From: Acinetobacter sp. WCHA45
Lineage (GTDB): Bacteria; Pseudomonadota; Gammaproteobacteria; Pseudomonadales; Moraxellaceae
Assembly (NCBI RefSeq): GCF_002165255.2
Contig: NZ_CP028561.1
Location: forward strand, 2,170,001 to 2,234,000
Direction of reading: 5' to 3'
DNA length: 64,000 nucleotides
Below the pieces are notes generated by a model. It ran no database searches and was not told the origin of the DNA. It worked only from the letters and a program-made list of their open reading frames with translations. Positions 47,118 through 58,019 of the stretch are shown here, one piece after another. Numbering within the stretch: the first letter of the stretch is position 1; the number at the start of each line of letters is the position of its first letter. Both the position numbers and the translations under genes were made by a program.

Positions 47118-47447
47118 ATGAGCTTTTTAATTTCTACTGCTCACGCTGCTCCAGCGGCTGCACAAGGCCCTAGCCTGATGGCAAACTTGTTGATGATTGC
47201 TGTATTTATTGGGATCTTCTACTTCTTGATTTGGAGACCTCAAGCAAAACGTGCTAAAGAGCATCGTTCTTTAATCGAAAGCTTAGGTGTGGGTAGTGAA
47301 ATCGTATTTGCAGGCGGTTTGATGGGAAAAATCACCAAACTTGATGGTGACTTTGCAGTCGTTGAACTCAGCCGTGGTGTCGATGTAAAAATTCAACGTG
47401 CGAGTGTCATTTCAGTATTACCTGAAGGCACACTAAATAACCTTTAA
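47118..47447 (+). CDS. yajC: Preprotein translocase subunit YajC
   Basis: 109 aa with one membrane helix (about residues 21-41, LMIAVFIGIFYFLIWRPQ) ending in the family motif RPQAKRAKEH, then a small soluble domain with GGLMGKITKLDGDFAVVEL. It associates with SecDF. AGGAAATCGAA precedes the start. Confidence 0.93.
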   Translation: MSFLISTAHAAPAAAQGPSLMANLLMIAVFIGIFYFLIWRPQAKRAKEHRSLIESLGVGSEIVFAGGLMGKITKLDGDFAVVELSRGVDVKIQRASVISVLPEGTLNNL

Positions 47448-47456
47448 TCATAAGAT

Positions 47457-47480
47457 AGTCGTGCCTCAGCACGACTTTTT
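47457..47480 (+). terminator. Intercistronic hairpin between yajC and secD
   Basis: AGTCGTGC / GCACGACT with loop CTCA and five T; would reduce or modulate read-through from yajC into secD. Confidence 0.6.
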
Positions 47481-47498
47481 CATTTAAGAAGAAAGCGA

Positions 47499-49400
47499 AT
47501 GCGTTACCCTGCATGGAAATATTTACTGATCCTTGTGGTACTTGTGATCAGTACGTTATATGCACTTCCTAGTTTGTATCCAGATGAACCTGCTGTCCAA
47601 ATTTCAGGCGCTAAAGCAGGCACAAAAATAGATCAAACCATTGTGCAAAAAGCGGAGCAGATTTTAAAAACTGCCAACATTAGCAGTCACGACAATAGCT
47701 TCACCAATAATGCGGCATTATTACGATTAAACTCTTCAGAAGCACAGTTAAAAGCCAAAGAAGTGTTGCGCCGTGACTTAGGTGATGACTATGTGGTTGC
47801 ACTCAACCTTGCACCAACAACACCAGAATGGTTGCGAAAGATTGGGGCTAAACCGATGAAACTCGGTTTGGACTTACGTGGCGGTGTACATTTCTTGCTT
47901 GAAGTCGACATGGATAAAGCGATTGGTCAGCGTATGGAAACATCTGCGACTGATTTGCGTCGTCAATTTCGTGACAACAAAATTAAATTTAATAACCTTG
48001 CTTTAAGTAATAACACCATTACGATCCAATTTGCTGACAATACAGATCGTGATGCCGCAGCAGATTTTTTACGTCGTAACAGTAATGAGTTTACTCAACA
48101 AGCCATTGCAACGACATCTGGCGCGACTCTAAAACTGAATTATACAGATACTCGTCGTCAAGAAATTCAGTCTTATGCAGTCAACCAAAACTTAACTACA
48201 TTACGTAATCGTATTAACGAACTTGGTGTAGCAGAAGCATTGGTACAAACACAAGGTAGTAACCGTATCGTGGTTGAGCTACCGGGTGTTCAAGATACTG
48301 CTGAAGCAAAACGTGTATTAGGTCGTACCGCGAACTTAGAATTCCGTTTAGTTGCTGACAGTAATGATCAATATATTGATCAATACACTGGCAAATATAA
48401 TGGTCAACCACTTCCACCGGGTACTGAGGTTTTTGCTTATCAATCTCTGGACAGCGGTCGTCAACTTCTTTTACAACGTAATCGTATTTTGACAGGTGAG
48501 CGTGTTCAAAATGCAAGCTCTGGTTTTAGTCAAGATTCTGGCGGCGCTGAAGTAAATATCACCCTAGATACCGCTGGTGGTAAGCTCATGGCAGATGCAA
48601 CACGTAATGCCGTGGGTAAACGTATGGCAGTATTGTTTATTGAAAATAAACAAAAGATCTCTTATGTTGCTGATCCTAAGACGGGTGCTCAAACTGAAGT
48701 ACGCACACCATATACAGAATCTGTGGTCATCAATGCGGCAACTATTCAAGCGGTATTGGGCTCACAATTCCGTATCACTGGCTTAGATTCACCTCAAGAG
48801 GCAGCAGAACTTGCCTTGATGCTTCGAGCAGGTGCTTTAGCTGCACCAATGTACTTTGTAGAAGAGCGTGTTGTTGGTCCAAGTCTTGGTCAAGAGAATA
48901 TTGATAAGGGTGTGTTATCGACTCAAATCGGTTTCTTATTGGTTGCAATTTGGATGGTTGTTTTCTTCCGTCTGTTTGGCTTAATTGCAAACTTTGCCTT
49001 GGTATTCAACCTTGCCATGATTTTAACTTTTATGTCATGGATTGGTGCTTCCCTCACCTTACCAGGTATCGCGGGGATCGTCATTGGTATTGGTATGGCG
49101 GTTGATGCCAACGTACTGATCTGCGAACGTATACGAGAAGAAATGCTTTGGGGCGCCTCCCCTAAACAAGCCATTATCGCGGGTTATGATCGTGCCTATA
49201 ACACCATTTTCGACTCGAACTTAACCACTTTCATCGTGGCATTTATCTTGTTCGCAATTGGTACAGGTCCAATTAAAGGCTTTGCGGTCACCTTGATGAT
49301 CGGTATCGTATGTTCAATGTTTACGGCGATTACTGTGACCCGTGCTGTCGTCCAGCTCATTTATGGCAAACGCCGTAATTTGACTAAGTTGAGTATTTAA
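47499..49400 (+). CDS. secD: Protein translocase subunit SecD
   Basis: 633 aa. N-terminal membrane helix, a large periplasmic P1 domain (MKLGLDLRGGVHFLLEV near residue 130), and a five-helix C-terminal module with ITLPG-like ASLTLPGIAGIVIGIGMAVDANVLICERIREE. It uses the proton gradient to help pull proteins across the membrane. It has AAGAAAG upstream and is followed by secF after 10 bp. Confidence 0.96.
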   Translation: MRYPAWKYLLILVVLVISTLYALPSLYPDEPAVQISGAKAGTKIDQTIVQKAEQILKTANISSHDNSFTNNAALLRLNSSEAQLKAKEVLRRDLGDDYVVALNLAPTTPEWLRKIGAKPMKLGLDLRGGVHFLLEVDMDKAIGQRMETSATDLRRQFRDNKIKFNNLALSNNTITIQFADNTDRDAAADFLRRNSNEFTQQAIATTSGATLKLNYTDTRRQEIQSYAVNQNLTTLRNRINELGVAEALVQTQGSNRIVVELPGVQDTAEAKRVLGRTANLEFRLVADSNDQYIDQYTGKYNGQPLPPGTEVFAYQSLDSGRQLLLQRNRILTGERVQNASSGFSQDSGGAEVNITLDTAGGKLMADATRNAVGKRMAVLFIENKQKISYVADPKTGAQTEVRTPYTESVVINAATIQAVLGSQFRITGLDSPQEAAELALMLRAGALAAPMYFVEERVVGPSLGQENIDKGVLSTQIGFLLVAIWMVVFFRLFGLIANFALVFNLAMILTFMSWIGASLTLPGIAGIVIGIGMAVDANVLICERIREEMLWGASPKQAIIAGYDRAYNTIFDSNLTTFIVAFILFAIGTGPIKGFAVTLMIGIVCSMFTAITVTRAVVQLIYGKRRNLTKLSI

Positions 49401-49410
49401 GGAGATTCAC

Positions 49411-50379
49411 ATGACTGATCTGACTCAACAAGACTCAAAACAATACGGTCGCCCAGATGATCTAAAAATCATTCCTTTCATGAAGATTGCTAAACCTGCT
49501 GCAATCTTCTCGATCTTGATTACCCTTGCGAGCGTTTTCTTTATCGTCACCAAGGGGCTGAATCTTGGTTTGGACTTCACTGGAGGTATCTCTGCTGAAC
49601 TCAACTACAAAGAAGCTGTTCAACCCGCTCAAGTCGCTCAAGCACTCGATAAAGCAGGCTTTAAAGACGCCGTTGTACAAACATTAGGAAGTAATAAAGA
49701 CCTGATTGTACGTATGCCAGTGCAAGAAGATCTTAAAGTTGAAGATCTAAACGATACCATCACTAAAGCAGTCCAATTGCCAAATAACCAAGCAGAAGTT
49801 CATAAAGTTGACTCTGTTGGCGGTCAAGTAGGTAATGAGCTTTATATCCGCTCTGCAGGTGCGCTTGCACTTGCTTTGATCTTAATGCTGATCTACGTCA
49901 CCATTCGTTTCGAGTTTAAACTTGCAATGGGTGCCGTAATCTCATTATTTCACGATATCGTAATTATCATCGGAACGTTTGCATTGTTCCAATGGCAATT
50001 TGATTTAACCGTGCTTGCAGCAATACTTGCGGTAATGGGTTTCTCACTCAACGATAACATCGTTGTATCGGATCGTATCCGTGAGAACTTCCGTAAAATT
50101 CGTGGAGCAACACCACGTGAAATTGTAGATATCGCATTAACAGAGACCTTGCGCCGTACGATCCATACCTCAATGACGCTATTACTTGTGGTTCTTGCCA
50201 TGATGTTTTGGGGAGGTGATGGTTTACATTGGTTCTCAATTGCAATGTGTGTGGGTATTTTTATTGGTACGTACTCATCTATTTATATTGGTACAGCATT
50301 TGCTTTATGGCGTGGTTTAAATCGTCAAGATTTTATTGTCCAAGTTAAACCTGAATTTGATGAAGAAGAAATTCCTTAA
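49411..50379 (+). CDS. secF: Protein translocase subunit SecF
   Basis: 322 aa. GLNLGLDFTGGISAEL in the first periplasmic part and ILAVMGFSLNDNIVVSDRIRENFRK in the membrane part are SecF signatures. About six membrane helices. Forms a complex with SecD and YajC. Terminator downstream. Confidence 0.96.
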   Translation: MTDLTQQDSKQYGRPDDLKIIPFMKIAKPAAIFSILITLASVFFIVTKGLNLGLDFTGGISAELNYKEAVQPAQVAQALDKAGFKDAVVQTLGSNKDLIVRMPVQEDLKVEDLNDTITKAVQLPNNQAEVHKVDSVGGQVGNELYIRSAGALALALILMLIYVTIRFEFKLAMGAVISLFHDIVIIIGTFALFQWQFDLTVLAAILAVMGFSLNDNIVVSDRIRENFRKIRGATPREIVDIALTETLRRTIHTSMTLLLVVLAMMFWGGDGLHWFSIAMCVGIFIGTYSSIYIGTAFALWRGLNRQDFIVQVKPEFDEEEIP

Positions 50380-50405
50380 ATCTGAATCATCGTAAAATTC
50401 AAATC

Positions 50406-50436
50406 AAAAAAGCCAGCATAATGCTGGCTTTTTTGA
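50406..50436. terminator. Bidirectional terminator between secF and the phosphopantetheinyl transferase gene
   Basis: AAAAGCCAGCAT / ATGCTGGCTTTT hairpin with A and T runs. Confidence 0.85.
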
Positions 50437-50473
50437 TTAAGATTAGAGCACGGGGTTGTACGTTCTTCATTTA

Positions 50474-51136
50474 TCAATGTTGAATCATTTGAATCTGCGG
50501 AAATTGAAAACCGCGACAAGACTGCTCTGCACCCCATGCGATAGTCAGCACGATCTTCTGATTTAAAACAAAATTTTGATAAGCAAATGTTCCAATCAAA
50601 GGATGAGTACACATTCCACCATCATGTGATGGATGAACTTGTGTATTTAGACTATTTAAATCCAGTCTAATTCCAAAACCTGATGCTTTTAGAATTGCTT
50701 CCTTAGTCGTCCATACTCTGAGCCAATACTCTGGGTCTTGATCTTGTTGCAACCATGCTTGATATTCTTCAGGATGAAAGGCATGTTGAGCCAAAGCATC
50801 AAAACGAACTTTCCGATCCAACTCTTCCACATCAACACCAATCTCTTTCACACGCTCGCTCATCGCCAAAGCATAATATTGTTGACTATGTGAATGATTA
50901 AATTCCAAGGTATGAGAGCTTAAAAATGGCTTACCGTATTCATGTTTTGAAAATTGTAGATCAGTCGTTAAACACTTTAATTTATTTGCCAGAAGGTGAT
51001 CCCGATAGGCTTTAATCTGTTGTTTTTGATAATCATTAAACGATCTAAAATCTGAGAAATCTGCTTTATCTCGCTCAAGAAGTGAAGCCAAAGCTTGAAT
51101 ATGTATTTCAATTTTACGTATCACCATCAGCTTCAC
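50474..51136 (-). CDS. 4'-phosphopantetheinyl transferase (Sfp type)
   Basis: 220 aa. Motifs in order: FLSSHTLEFNHSHS, IGVDVEELDRKVR (Mg-binding Asp/Glu), and WTTKEAILKASGFGI with the conserved W-x-x-K-E-A-x-x-K. It would convert acyl or peptidyl carrier proteins to the holo form. Carrier partners are not in the window. Convergent with secF. Confidence 0.87.
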   Translation of the reverse strand: MKLMVIRKIEIHIQALASLLERDKADFSDFRSFNDYQKQQIKAYRDHLLANKLKCLTTDLQFSKHEYGKPFLSSHTLEFNHSHSQQYYALAMSERVKEIGVDVEELDRKVRFDALAQHAFHPEEYQAWLQQDQDPEYWLRVWTTKEAILKASGFGIRLDLNSLNTQVHPSHDGGMCTHPLIGTFAYQNFVLNQKIVLTIAWGAEQSCRGFQFPQIQMIQH

Positions 51137-51275
51137 TCAACAAAACATCGTTCAATATAAACCTGATTGTATAAAAACTTAGAAGATTATAATCAAGCTT
51201 ATTTCGTTTAATCGCCTAACTTAAGACTTCATTCGCAAGTGCATGAGCAACTTATCTCATGAGTCACATTAAAAG

Positions 51276-51307
51276 CATAAAAAAACCCAAAACAATGTTT
51301 GGGTTTT
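51276..51307 (-). terminator. Terminator after der
   Basis: AAACCCAAA / TTTGGGTTT hairpin; on the minus strand followed by a T run. Confidence 0.75.
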
Positions 51308-51322
51308 AACGGCAAAATCAGC

Positions 51323-52732
51323 TTAACGCTTAAATTTTTTCTCAGCCTTTTTAAATTTCTGTATATAACGACGTTTACGTGCTGCAACACGCTCATCAAC
51401 TTGAGATTTGCGACCTTCAAATGGGTTTTCTGAGGTTTTAAAATCAATACGTACTGGTGTACCTTCCAGCTTGTACACTTTACGGAACACGTTTTCCAAA
51501 TAACGACGATAATCAGCAGGTGTTTTATCTACTTTGTTACCATGAATCACGATTGTAGGTGGATTTTGTCCGCCCATATGCGCATAACGCATTTTAATAC
51601 GCTTACCACTAATCATTGGTGGTTGATGCGCGTCAGTCGCGTCATTCAAAATCTGCGTTAATTTTGCTGGTGACACTTTCAAATGTGATGAATCATAAGC
51701 ACGATGAATGGTTGGGTATAAATCACCCACACCAGTTCCATGTAATGCCGAGATTAAATGTACTTTCGCCCAAGGAATAAAGTCAAAACGGCGATCAACA
51801 TCAAGCTTACATTGCTTACGATCATATTCAGTCATGTTGTCCCATTTATTAATGGCGATTACCATGGCACGACCAGCTTCTAATGCATAACCAATTAAAT
51901 GTAGATCTTGCTCAACGACCCCTTCACGTGCATCAAGCACGACGACAATCACGTGAGCATCTTTGATCGCTTGTAATGTTTTCACGATTGAGAACTTCTC
52001 AATCATTTCATCCACTTTACCTTTACGACGCACGCCCGCAGTATCAATCAACGTATATTGACGACCATCACGCTCATAAGGAATATAAATTGAGTCACGT
52101 GTAGTACCGGGCTGGTCAAATGCAACTACACGCTCTTCGCCAAGCAAGCGGTTGACTAAAGTTGACTTACCTACGTTAGGACGACCAATAATCGCTAAAC
52201 GCAAACCTGTATTTTTGTTATGTTCTTCAGGATTTTCATCTTCTGGTACTTCAGCTAATACTTCCTCAAGCATTTGCTGCACACCACGACCATGGCTGGC
52301 CGCAACTTGAATAGGTTCTCCCATACCAAGTTTATAGAATTCAACTAGCGCTGCTTCTGCATGAACACCATCAACCTTATTGGCAACTAAATAAACTTTC
52401 TTACCTAGTGTACGCAATTCACGGGCAATCTGTTCATCTGATGCCAACAAACCTGCACGTGCATCCACAACAAAAACAATGATATCTGCTTCATGGATAG
52501 CAGTTTTTGACTGCTCCGCCATGTATGAGTCAATACCGCCTTCATTCTCACCAATACCGCCAGTATCAACGACGATGAATGATTTATTTTGATACACCGC
52601 ATCGCCATATTTGCGGTCACGAGTTAAACCAGCGAAGTCAGCAACCAAAGCATCACGACTTTTAGTGATTTGGTTAAATAGCGTTGATTTTCCGACGTTT
52701 GGACGACCAATAAGCGCAATAACGGGTTTCAT
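51323..52732 (-). CDS. der: Ribosome assembly GTPase Der (EngA)
   Basis: 469 aa with two consecutive GTPase domains: [13 protein letters not shown] at the N-terminus and [13 protein letters not shown] near residue 186, each followed by DTGG/DTAG, NKVD/NKWD motifs, and a C-terminal KH-like domain ([14 protein letters not shown]). Needed for 50S assembly. It is the last gene of the hisS-yfgM-bamB-der group, separated from bamB by a hairpin. Confidence 0.96.
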   Translation of the reverse strand: MKPVIALIGRPNVGKSTLFNQITKSRDALVADFAGLTRDRKYGDAVYQNKSFIVVDTGGIGENEGGIDSYMAEQSKTAIHEADIIVFVVDARAGLLASDEQIARELRTLGKKVYLVANKVDGVHAEAALVEFYKLGMGEPIQVAASHGRGVQQMLEEVLAEVPEDENPEEHNKNTGLRLAIIGRPNVGKSTLVNRLLGEERVVAFDQPGTTRDSIYIPYERDGRQYTLIDTAGVRRKGKVDEMIEKFSIVKTLQAIKDAHVIVVVLDAREGVVEQDLHLIGYALEAGRAMVIAINKWDNMTEYDRKQCKLDVDRRFDFIPWAKVHLISALHGTGVGDLYPTIHRAYDSSHLKVSPAKLTQILNDATDAHQPPMISGKRIKMRYAHMGGQNPPTIVIHGNKVDKTPADYRRYLENVFRKVYKLEGTPVRIDFKTSENPFEGRKSQVDERVAARKRRYIQKFKKAEKKFKR

Positions 52733-52818
52733 AAATTAACCTTAATTCAGACGAGCCATCATTGATGACATCGTATCAGAAACAGTATGGAAGATTTTGG
52801 TGATCAAATAATCACAAT

Positions 52819-52852
52819 AAAAATTCGGGGTTTTGTTCAAACAAATACCCCG
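52819..52852 (-). terminator. Terminator after bamB
   Basis: CGGGGT / ACCCCG hairpin with additional inner pairing, followed on the minus strand by AATTTTTATT. Confidence 0.65.
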
Positions 52853-52908
52853 ATCATTCTTTTATTAGCAATTGCTAATTAAATATTTTACCACAAGCTA
52901 AGGCAAAA

Positions 52909-54051
52909 TTAACGATTCTGCCAAATGCTTAATGCACCTTTTCGAGTTGCAACGTAAAGCTGATTATCAATCACACGCAATGAACGGACTTCACCACTGG
53001 TTTTCGCACGACCAATCAACTTCCCTGTGTTTGGATCAATCAAATGAATAACTCCATCTAAATCGCCAACCACAAGGTTCTGTCCAAGCATCACAGGATT
53101 ACTTAATTGACGGTTAAGTAATTCCTCATTCTGCCAAAGAAGTTCGCCTGTCGCTAAATTATAAGCTTTCAATTTTCCATCTGCAGTCGAGACAAAAACT
53201 TTATCACCTGAAACTTCAGCGCTATTCGTACTACTTGCATCTTCACTCCACACCACACGCTGTGTCGTAAGATCAGTAGTTGTCACTTGCCCTTGGAAAC
53301 TGGTTGTTACCAGATATTGACCTGCAACAACTGGGTCACCGACCACATCAATCAAACGTTGAATATCCGAACGACCATCACTTACTGCAACTCGACGTTG
53401 GAAACGCAGCACGCCACTGATTACATCCAATGCATAAACATAAGCATTCGCTGATGCAACAACGACTGTACGTTCATCTAAACGAACGGGTGCAGGTTGA
53501 CCACGTAAACTAAACTGAACGTTTGGTAATTTATATGCCCACACTTGCTGTCCAGTAACAGTATCATGCGCAAATACAGTCCCGTCATTTGCAATCGTAA
53601 TAACTCGTCCCGATTGAATGAGTGAAGGAGACAAAATCGCACCAGATAATTTGGCAGACCATTTTTGGCTACCAGTAGTCTGATCTAAGGCAAATAACTC
53701 ACCTTTACGATTACCAATAATGACAATACCCTCACCTGCTTCTACACCAGCAGTAAGTTCTTGCTTAGTAACCTTACTTTTCCAAAGACGCTGCTTAGCT
53801 TTATAAGCAGAAACCTGACCATCTGGATCAATCGCAAAAATTACACCGTTATCTGTATCTAACTGCAAGCGTAAAGCTTCTGCTGCATTTGTCGACGAAA
53901 CACTTTGAGAAAAGACCAGATTTAAGCCTTGCTGTTGCGTAATTTTTGGCAACGGATTCGGTTTCACTTCTTTTACTTTATTGGTTGAACATCCAAATAA
54001 TAAAGCTGAAGCAATTGCAATTGCCAAAGGTAATTTTAGTTTGTTCTGCAT
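52909..54051 (-). CDS. bamB: Outer-membrane assembly lipoprotein BamB
   Basis: 380 aa. Lipoprotein signal with LLFGC (Cys about 21), followed by an eight-bladed beta-propeller with PQQ-like repeats such as GVIFAIDPDGQVSAYKAK, GELFALDQTTGSQKWSAKL and GTVFAHDTVTGQQVWAYKL. Part of the BAM complex that inserts outer-membrane proteins. Its ATG overlaps the yfgM stop by one base (TAATG), so translation is coupled. Confidence 0.94.
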   Translation of the reverse strand: MQNKLKLPLAIAIASALLFGCSTNKVKEVKPNPLPKITQQQGLNLVFSQSVSSTNAAEALRLQLDTDNGVIFAIDPDGQVSAYKAKQRLWKSKVTKQELTAGVEAGEGIVIIGNRKGELFALDQTTGSQKWSAKLSGAILSPSLIQSGRVITIANDGTVFAHDTVTGQQVWAYKLPNVQFSLRGQPAPVRLDERTVVVASANAYVYALDVISGVLRFQRRVAVSDGRSDIQRLIDVVGDPVVAGQYLVTTSFQGQVTTTDLTTQRVVWSEDASSTNSAEVSGDKVFVSTADGKLKAYNLATGELLWQNEELLNRQLSNPVMLGQNLVVGDLDGVIHLIDPNTGKLIGRAKTSGEVRSLRVIDNQLYVATRKGALSIWQNR

Positions 54052-54749
54052 TAAGACTCATCCACTTTGGTATCTAAGATCGGGCGCTCAATTTCAGGAT
54101 CATCTACTAAAATACCAACGCTTTCGAGTTTAATTTGTAAAAGCTGACGCTCTTGTTTACGTTCAATGAGGCTATCCCAAGCACTTTGATATGCTTTTTG
54201 CGCCGATGCAGTATCTTTCTTTGCAACAAAAATATCACCACGTAACTCTTCTGCAGTTGCTTTAAACGCTGGTTCAGTCACGTTTGATAAGGTTTTCAGC
54301 GCCTCATCATATTTCTTTTGTGCTAATTGTGAATCCGCTAAACGTATTTTTACAATTTGCAGCAAACCCGCATCTTTAACTTTTGAGTTTTCAACTTTCT
54401 TTAATGCTTTTTCAGCTGCAGCATAGTCTTGTTTATCATAAGCAAGCTTCGCCAAGATAAATTGGGTTTGAATCGCCTGAACCGAGTTAGCATCATCTTT
54501 CACAATTTTATCTGCTGCTTCAGATACTGTAGCGAAAGCATTTGGTTGACCTGATGCAGCCTTAGCTTCGTCCATCAATTTTTGTACTTTCGCCGTTTGA
54601 CTCTGTGCCTCAGCTAAATTTTTCTTTTGCCAATATTCCCATCCGAAAAAGGCAATCAGGGCAATGAGAATTCCGCTAATCATGGCAGAACCATATTTTT
54701 TGGCAAACGACTTTAACTGGTCGAGTTGTTCTTCATCACTTACACTCAT
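54051..54749 (-). CDS. yfgM: YfgM/UPF0070 tetratricopeptide membrane protein
   Basis: 232 aa. A single membrane helix (about residues 21-36, MISGILIALIAFFGWEYW) followed by a periplasmic region of TPR-like helices. YfgM in E. coli binds SecYEG and PpiD and assists periplasmic folding. It lies between hisS and bamB as in many Gammaproteobacteria, 31 bp after hisS. Confidence 0.88.
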   Translation of the reverse strand: MSVSDEEQLDQLKSFAKKYGSAMISGILIALIAFFGWEYWQKKNLAEAQSQTAKVQKLMDEAKAASGQPNAFATVSEAADKIVKDDANSVQAIQTQFILAKLAYDKQDYAAAEKALKKVENSKVKDAGLLQIVKIRLADSQLAQKKYDEALKTLSNVTEPAFKATAEELRGDIFVAKKDTASAQKAYQSAWDSLIERKQERQLLQIKLESVGILVDDPEIERPILDTKVDES

Positions 54750-54780
54750 GTGATTGTCCTTTTCCTAAATATTGTGCAAT

Positions 54781-56073
54781 TTATTGTTTAAATTTTTCGA
54801 TAAAAAACGGAACTAACTCAGTCAGGCTCACCTGTGACTGTTCAGCCGTGGCAAGTTCCTTGACCAAGAGCTGCTGTGAATCCCACTCGCGCTCACCTAA
54901 AATCACTGCATAGATTGCACCCGATTGATCAGCCTTTTTCATTTGGCTTTTCATACTGCCTTGTGAACCTGTTTTCAGACGAATTGAGCTGTTTGCTGCT
55001 TCTAACTGGTCACGGATTTGCTCTGCTAATACTAAAGCTTTAGCTTGAAATGCAGGCTCAGCCAATAAAAACACTTCACAATCACGTACTTCTTGGGCTT
55101 GTTCAACCTGCTCAAGCAACAATAGTAAACGCTCCATCCCCATTGCAAAGCCAACAGCAGGTACAGATTGATCTGCTTTACCTTTCAGTTGTCCTACCAA
55201 GCCATCGTAACGACCGCCTGCACAAACCGTTCCTTGTGAACCTAACATGGTGGTGGTCCATTCAAATACAGTTTTGTTGTAGTAGTCCAAGCCACGTACT
55301 AACTTCTGGTTAATTACAAACTCAATGCCTGCATCAGTGAGGTACTGTTGTAACTGTTGGAAATGATTGATCGAATCTTCTTTTAAGAAATCATGCAACT
55401 TGGGTGCATTTTCCAGAATCTTCTGGGTGGATTCGCTTTTAGAATCAAGGATACGCAATGGATTGGTGGTCAGGCGACGTTGCGAGTCTTCATCCAGCGC
55501 GTCTTTATGCTGGTTTAAAAACTCAACCAGTGCGACACGATATTCTGCACGCTCATCGGTTTCACCCAAGGTATTTAACTCTAAGCGAACCTTGTCTGCC
55601 ACTCCCATACGTTTCCATAAACGTGCGGTCATGAGAATAAGTTCAGCATCAATATCAGGCGTTGCCACCCCAAAAGTTTCTACCCCAAATTGGTGGAACT
55701 GACGATAACGACCTTTTTGTGGTTTTTCATAACGGAACATTGGGCCCACATACCAGACTCGTGGCGTTGCACCACGTAGCAAGTTATGTTCCAGCATCGC
55801 ACGCACACAACCTGCGGTTCCCTCTGGGCGCAAGGTGAGTGATTCTGGCGGTGTTCCCTTATCGAAAAAGGTATACATTTCCTTTTCAACGATATCGGTT
55901 GCATCACCAATGGCACGCTTAAACAAACCCGTTTGTTCAACAATCGGCAATCTAATTTGCTGATAACCATAAGCATCCATTAAAGATGCTAATTGTTGTT
56001 CCAGACTTCTCCAAGCAGCAGTTTGTGTTGGAAGGGTGTCATTAAAACCTTTGATAGCAACAATTGAACTCAT
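54781..56073 (-). CDS. hisS: Histidine-tRNA ligase
   Basis: 430 aa class II synthetase. Starts [15 protein letters not shown]; motif 2 [20 protein letters not shown]; histidine-binding [15 protein letters not shown]; motif 3 [12 protein letters not shown]-terminal anticodon domain. Seven bases after ispG, in the conserved operon. Confidence 0.96.
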   Translation of the reverse strand: MSSIVAIKGFNDTLPTQTAAWRSLEQQLASLMDAYGYQQIRLPIVEQTGLFKRAIGDATDIVEKEMYTFFDKGTPPESLTLRPEGTAGCVRAMLEHNLLRGATPRVWYVGPMFRYEKPQKGRYRQFHQFGVETFGVATPDIDAELILMTARLWKRMGVADKVRLELNTLGETDERAEYRVALVEFLNQHKDALDEDSQRRLTTNPLRILDSKSESTQKILENAPKLHDFLKEDSINHFQQLQQYLTDAGIEFVINQKLVRGLDYYNKTVFEWTTTMLGSQGTVCAGGRYDGLVGQLKGKADQSVPAVGFAMGMERLLLLLEQVEQAQEVRDCEVFLLAEPAFQAKALVLAEQIRDQLEAANSSIRLKTGSQGSMKSQMKKADQSGAIYAVILGEREWDSQQLLVKELATAEQSQVSLTELVPFFIEKFKQ

Positions 56074-56080
56074 GACCTAC

Positions 56081-57196
56081 TCAAAAACTTGTGCGGATAA
56101 TTTCTTTGGACTTAGCTTCTTCAAGCTCTTGAACACGTTGACGAACCATTGTTTCAATTTCATCAACCAACTGATTTGTGTCAATTAAATGACTTTTTTC
56201 ACCATTACGATAGACCAGTGAACGTGGTGATGCGCCAACGATACCGATATCCGCCTCTTTAGCTTCACCAGGACCATTCACTTTACATCCAATCACGGAT
56301 AAATCCATCGGTGTACGGATATCTTCTAGGCGCTCTTCCAAAGCCTGCATCACTTGAATCACATTAAATTCCTGACGTGAGCAGCTTGGGCAAGCAATAA
56401 AGTTAATACCATTTGAGCGTAAGCCCAACGATTTTAAAATATCAAAACCGATTTTAATTTCATCCTCAGGTTCAGCCGCGAGCGAAATACGCATAGTATC
56501 GCCAATGCCTTCCATCAACAGTCCGCCCAAGGCAATTGCTGATTTGACTGTACCCGTACGGTAAATCCCTGCTTCAGTCACACCAAGATGCAGTGGATTA
56601 TCTATCTGTTGAGACAGCAAACGATAAGCATCCATCGTTAAAAATACATTCGATGCCTTAACGCTGACCTTGAACTCATGGAAATCTAAACGGTCGAGAA
56701 TATCGATATGACGCATCGCTGACTCAAGTAAGGCCTGCCCTGTCGGCTCACCATATTTCACTTGTAAGTCTTTTTCCAGAGAACCTGCATTCACACCGAT
56801 ACGAATCGAAATACCATGATGTTTTGCTGCAGCAACGACTTCACGTACTTTCTGATCCGAACCAATATTACCAGGATTAATGCGCAAACAATCTGCGCCA
56901 TAGTCCGCAACTGCTAAAGCAATACGATGATCAAAGTGAATATCAGCAACCAATGGTACAGAGACTCGTTTTCGAATTGCCCCAAAAGCTTCTGCTGCTT
57001 CCATTGACGGTACAGAAACACGCATGATATCCGCACCTGCATCTGCACAGCGCTGGATTTGCGCTACAGTTGCATCCACATCACAGGTTTCAGTATTGGT
57101 CATACTTTGAACACTAATCGGGGCATCACCACCGACATACACTGAACCAACACGAATTTTACGTGTTGGACGGCGTTTAATTGGATTCACAATCAT
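56081..57196 (-). CDS. ispG: 4-hydroxy-3-methylbut-2-enyl diphosphate synthase
   Basis: 371 aa iron-sulfur enzyme of the MEP isoprenoid pathway. N-terminal TIM barrel beginning [18 protein letters not shown]; the 4Fe-4S cysteines are in ACPSCSR and [18 protein letters not shown]. Lies 22 bp after the rodZ-like gene. Confidence 0.96.
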   Translation of the reverse strand: MIVNPIKRRPTRKIRVGSVYVGGDAPISVQSMTNTETCDVDATVAQIQRCADAGADIMRVSVPSMEAAEAFGAIRKRVSVPLVADIHFDHRIALAVADYGADCLRINPGNIGSDQKVREVVAAAKHHGISIRIGVNAGSLEKDLQVKYGEPTGQALLESAMRHIDILDRLDFHEFKVSVKASNVFLTMDAYRLLSQQIDNPLHLGVTEAGIYRTGTVKSAIALGGLLMEGIGDTMRISLAAEPEDEIKIGFDILKSLGLRSNGINFIACPSCSRQEFNVIQVMQALEERLEDIRTPMDLSVIGCKVNGPGEAKEADIGIVGASPRSLVYRNGEKSHLIDTNQLVDEIETMVRQRVQELEEAKSKEIIRTSF

Positions 57197-57218
57197 CGTA
57201 TAGCTCTACTCTTTGGCA

Positions 57219-58019
57219 TTAACGAGACAAACGGAATTCTGCTTTTCCATTAACCGTATATGGAGACAAAGATATTTGCTCCTGATTCAAGGTCAAGGAT
57301 ACAGCTGTTGCATCATCTAAACGAATTTGGAATGGTGATTCACCACTCAAAGTTAATGTAGATGCTTGACGACCTGTTGCTAATACTTTACCTGTTGCAT
57401 CAACGATATGCACAGATGTTGGTCGACTAAAGTTCAAAACTAATTGGTCGCCAGAAGTTACGTTCGTTGTGGTTCCCATCGGTATAATTTCGACATCAGA
57501 ACTTTTTGCTTTCGGCGCTTCAACTTCTGCATCATCTTTGTGGCTTGATGTCCAATTTTGTACAGCCATCACTGCCAACCAAGCTAAGACTAAAACAGCA
57601 GCTAAAATAGCAATACGCTTCAACCATTTACGGTTACGTACACTTTTCGATCCAGCAAGCTTGCCCATAGTCTTGATTGGGGAGTTGCTCAGGGCATGAT
57701 TGGCCTTGAGACCTGTGTCATTGGCATAGATTTCATCAAAACGCTGGATGATGGCACTGGCATCTGCATTGAGCAGTTTTGCATAGGCACGGTAATAGCC
57801 TTTGATGAATGTGGCTTCGGGCAAGGATTTATAGTCATCTTGCTCTAATGCCGTTAATGTTTTAACGGGCATATTCAATACGCTTGCAATTTCTTCAAGT
57901 TCTTTCTTTTGTGCAATACGAATTTGACGCAAATACTCACCAGGTCGTTGAATATTTCCTAACGTTGACGATGGCGAGGTTGAGCCAGTTGGCTGATGTG
58001 AATTTGGATTTATTTCCAT
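57219..58019 (-). CDS. rodZ: RodZ-like helix-turn-helix membrane protein (DUF4115)
   Basis: 266 aa. N-terminal HTH_25 domain (GEYLRQIRIAQKKELEEIASVLNMPVKTLTALE, given here only by position: residues 27-59), one membrane helix near residues 137-151 and a C-terminal DUF4115 domain. RodZ links the MreB cytoskeleton to cell shape; the linker is short compared with E. coli RodZ. It overlaps pilF by 10 bp. It stands next to ispG as in most relatives. Confidence 0.85.
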   Translation of the reverse strand: MEINPNSHQPTGSTSPSSTLGNIQRPGEYLRQIRIAQKKELEEIASVLNMPVKTLTALEQDDYKSLPEATFIKGYYRAYAKLLNADASAIIQRFDEIYANDTGLKANHALSNSPIKTMGKLAGSKSVRNRKWLKRIAILAAVLVLAWLAVMAVQNWTSSHKDDAEVEAPKAKSSDVEIIPMGTTTNVTSGDQLVLNFSRPTSVHIVDATGKVLATGRQASTLTLSGESPFQIRLDDATAVSLTLNQEQISLSPYTVNGKAEFRLSR

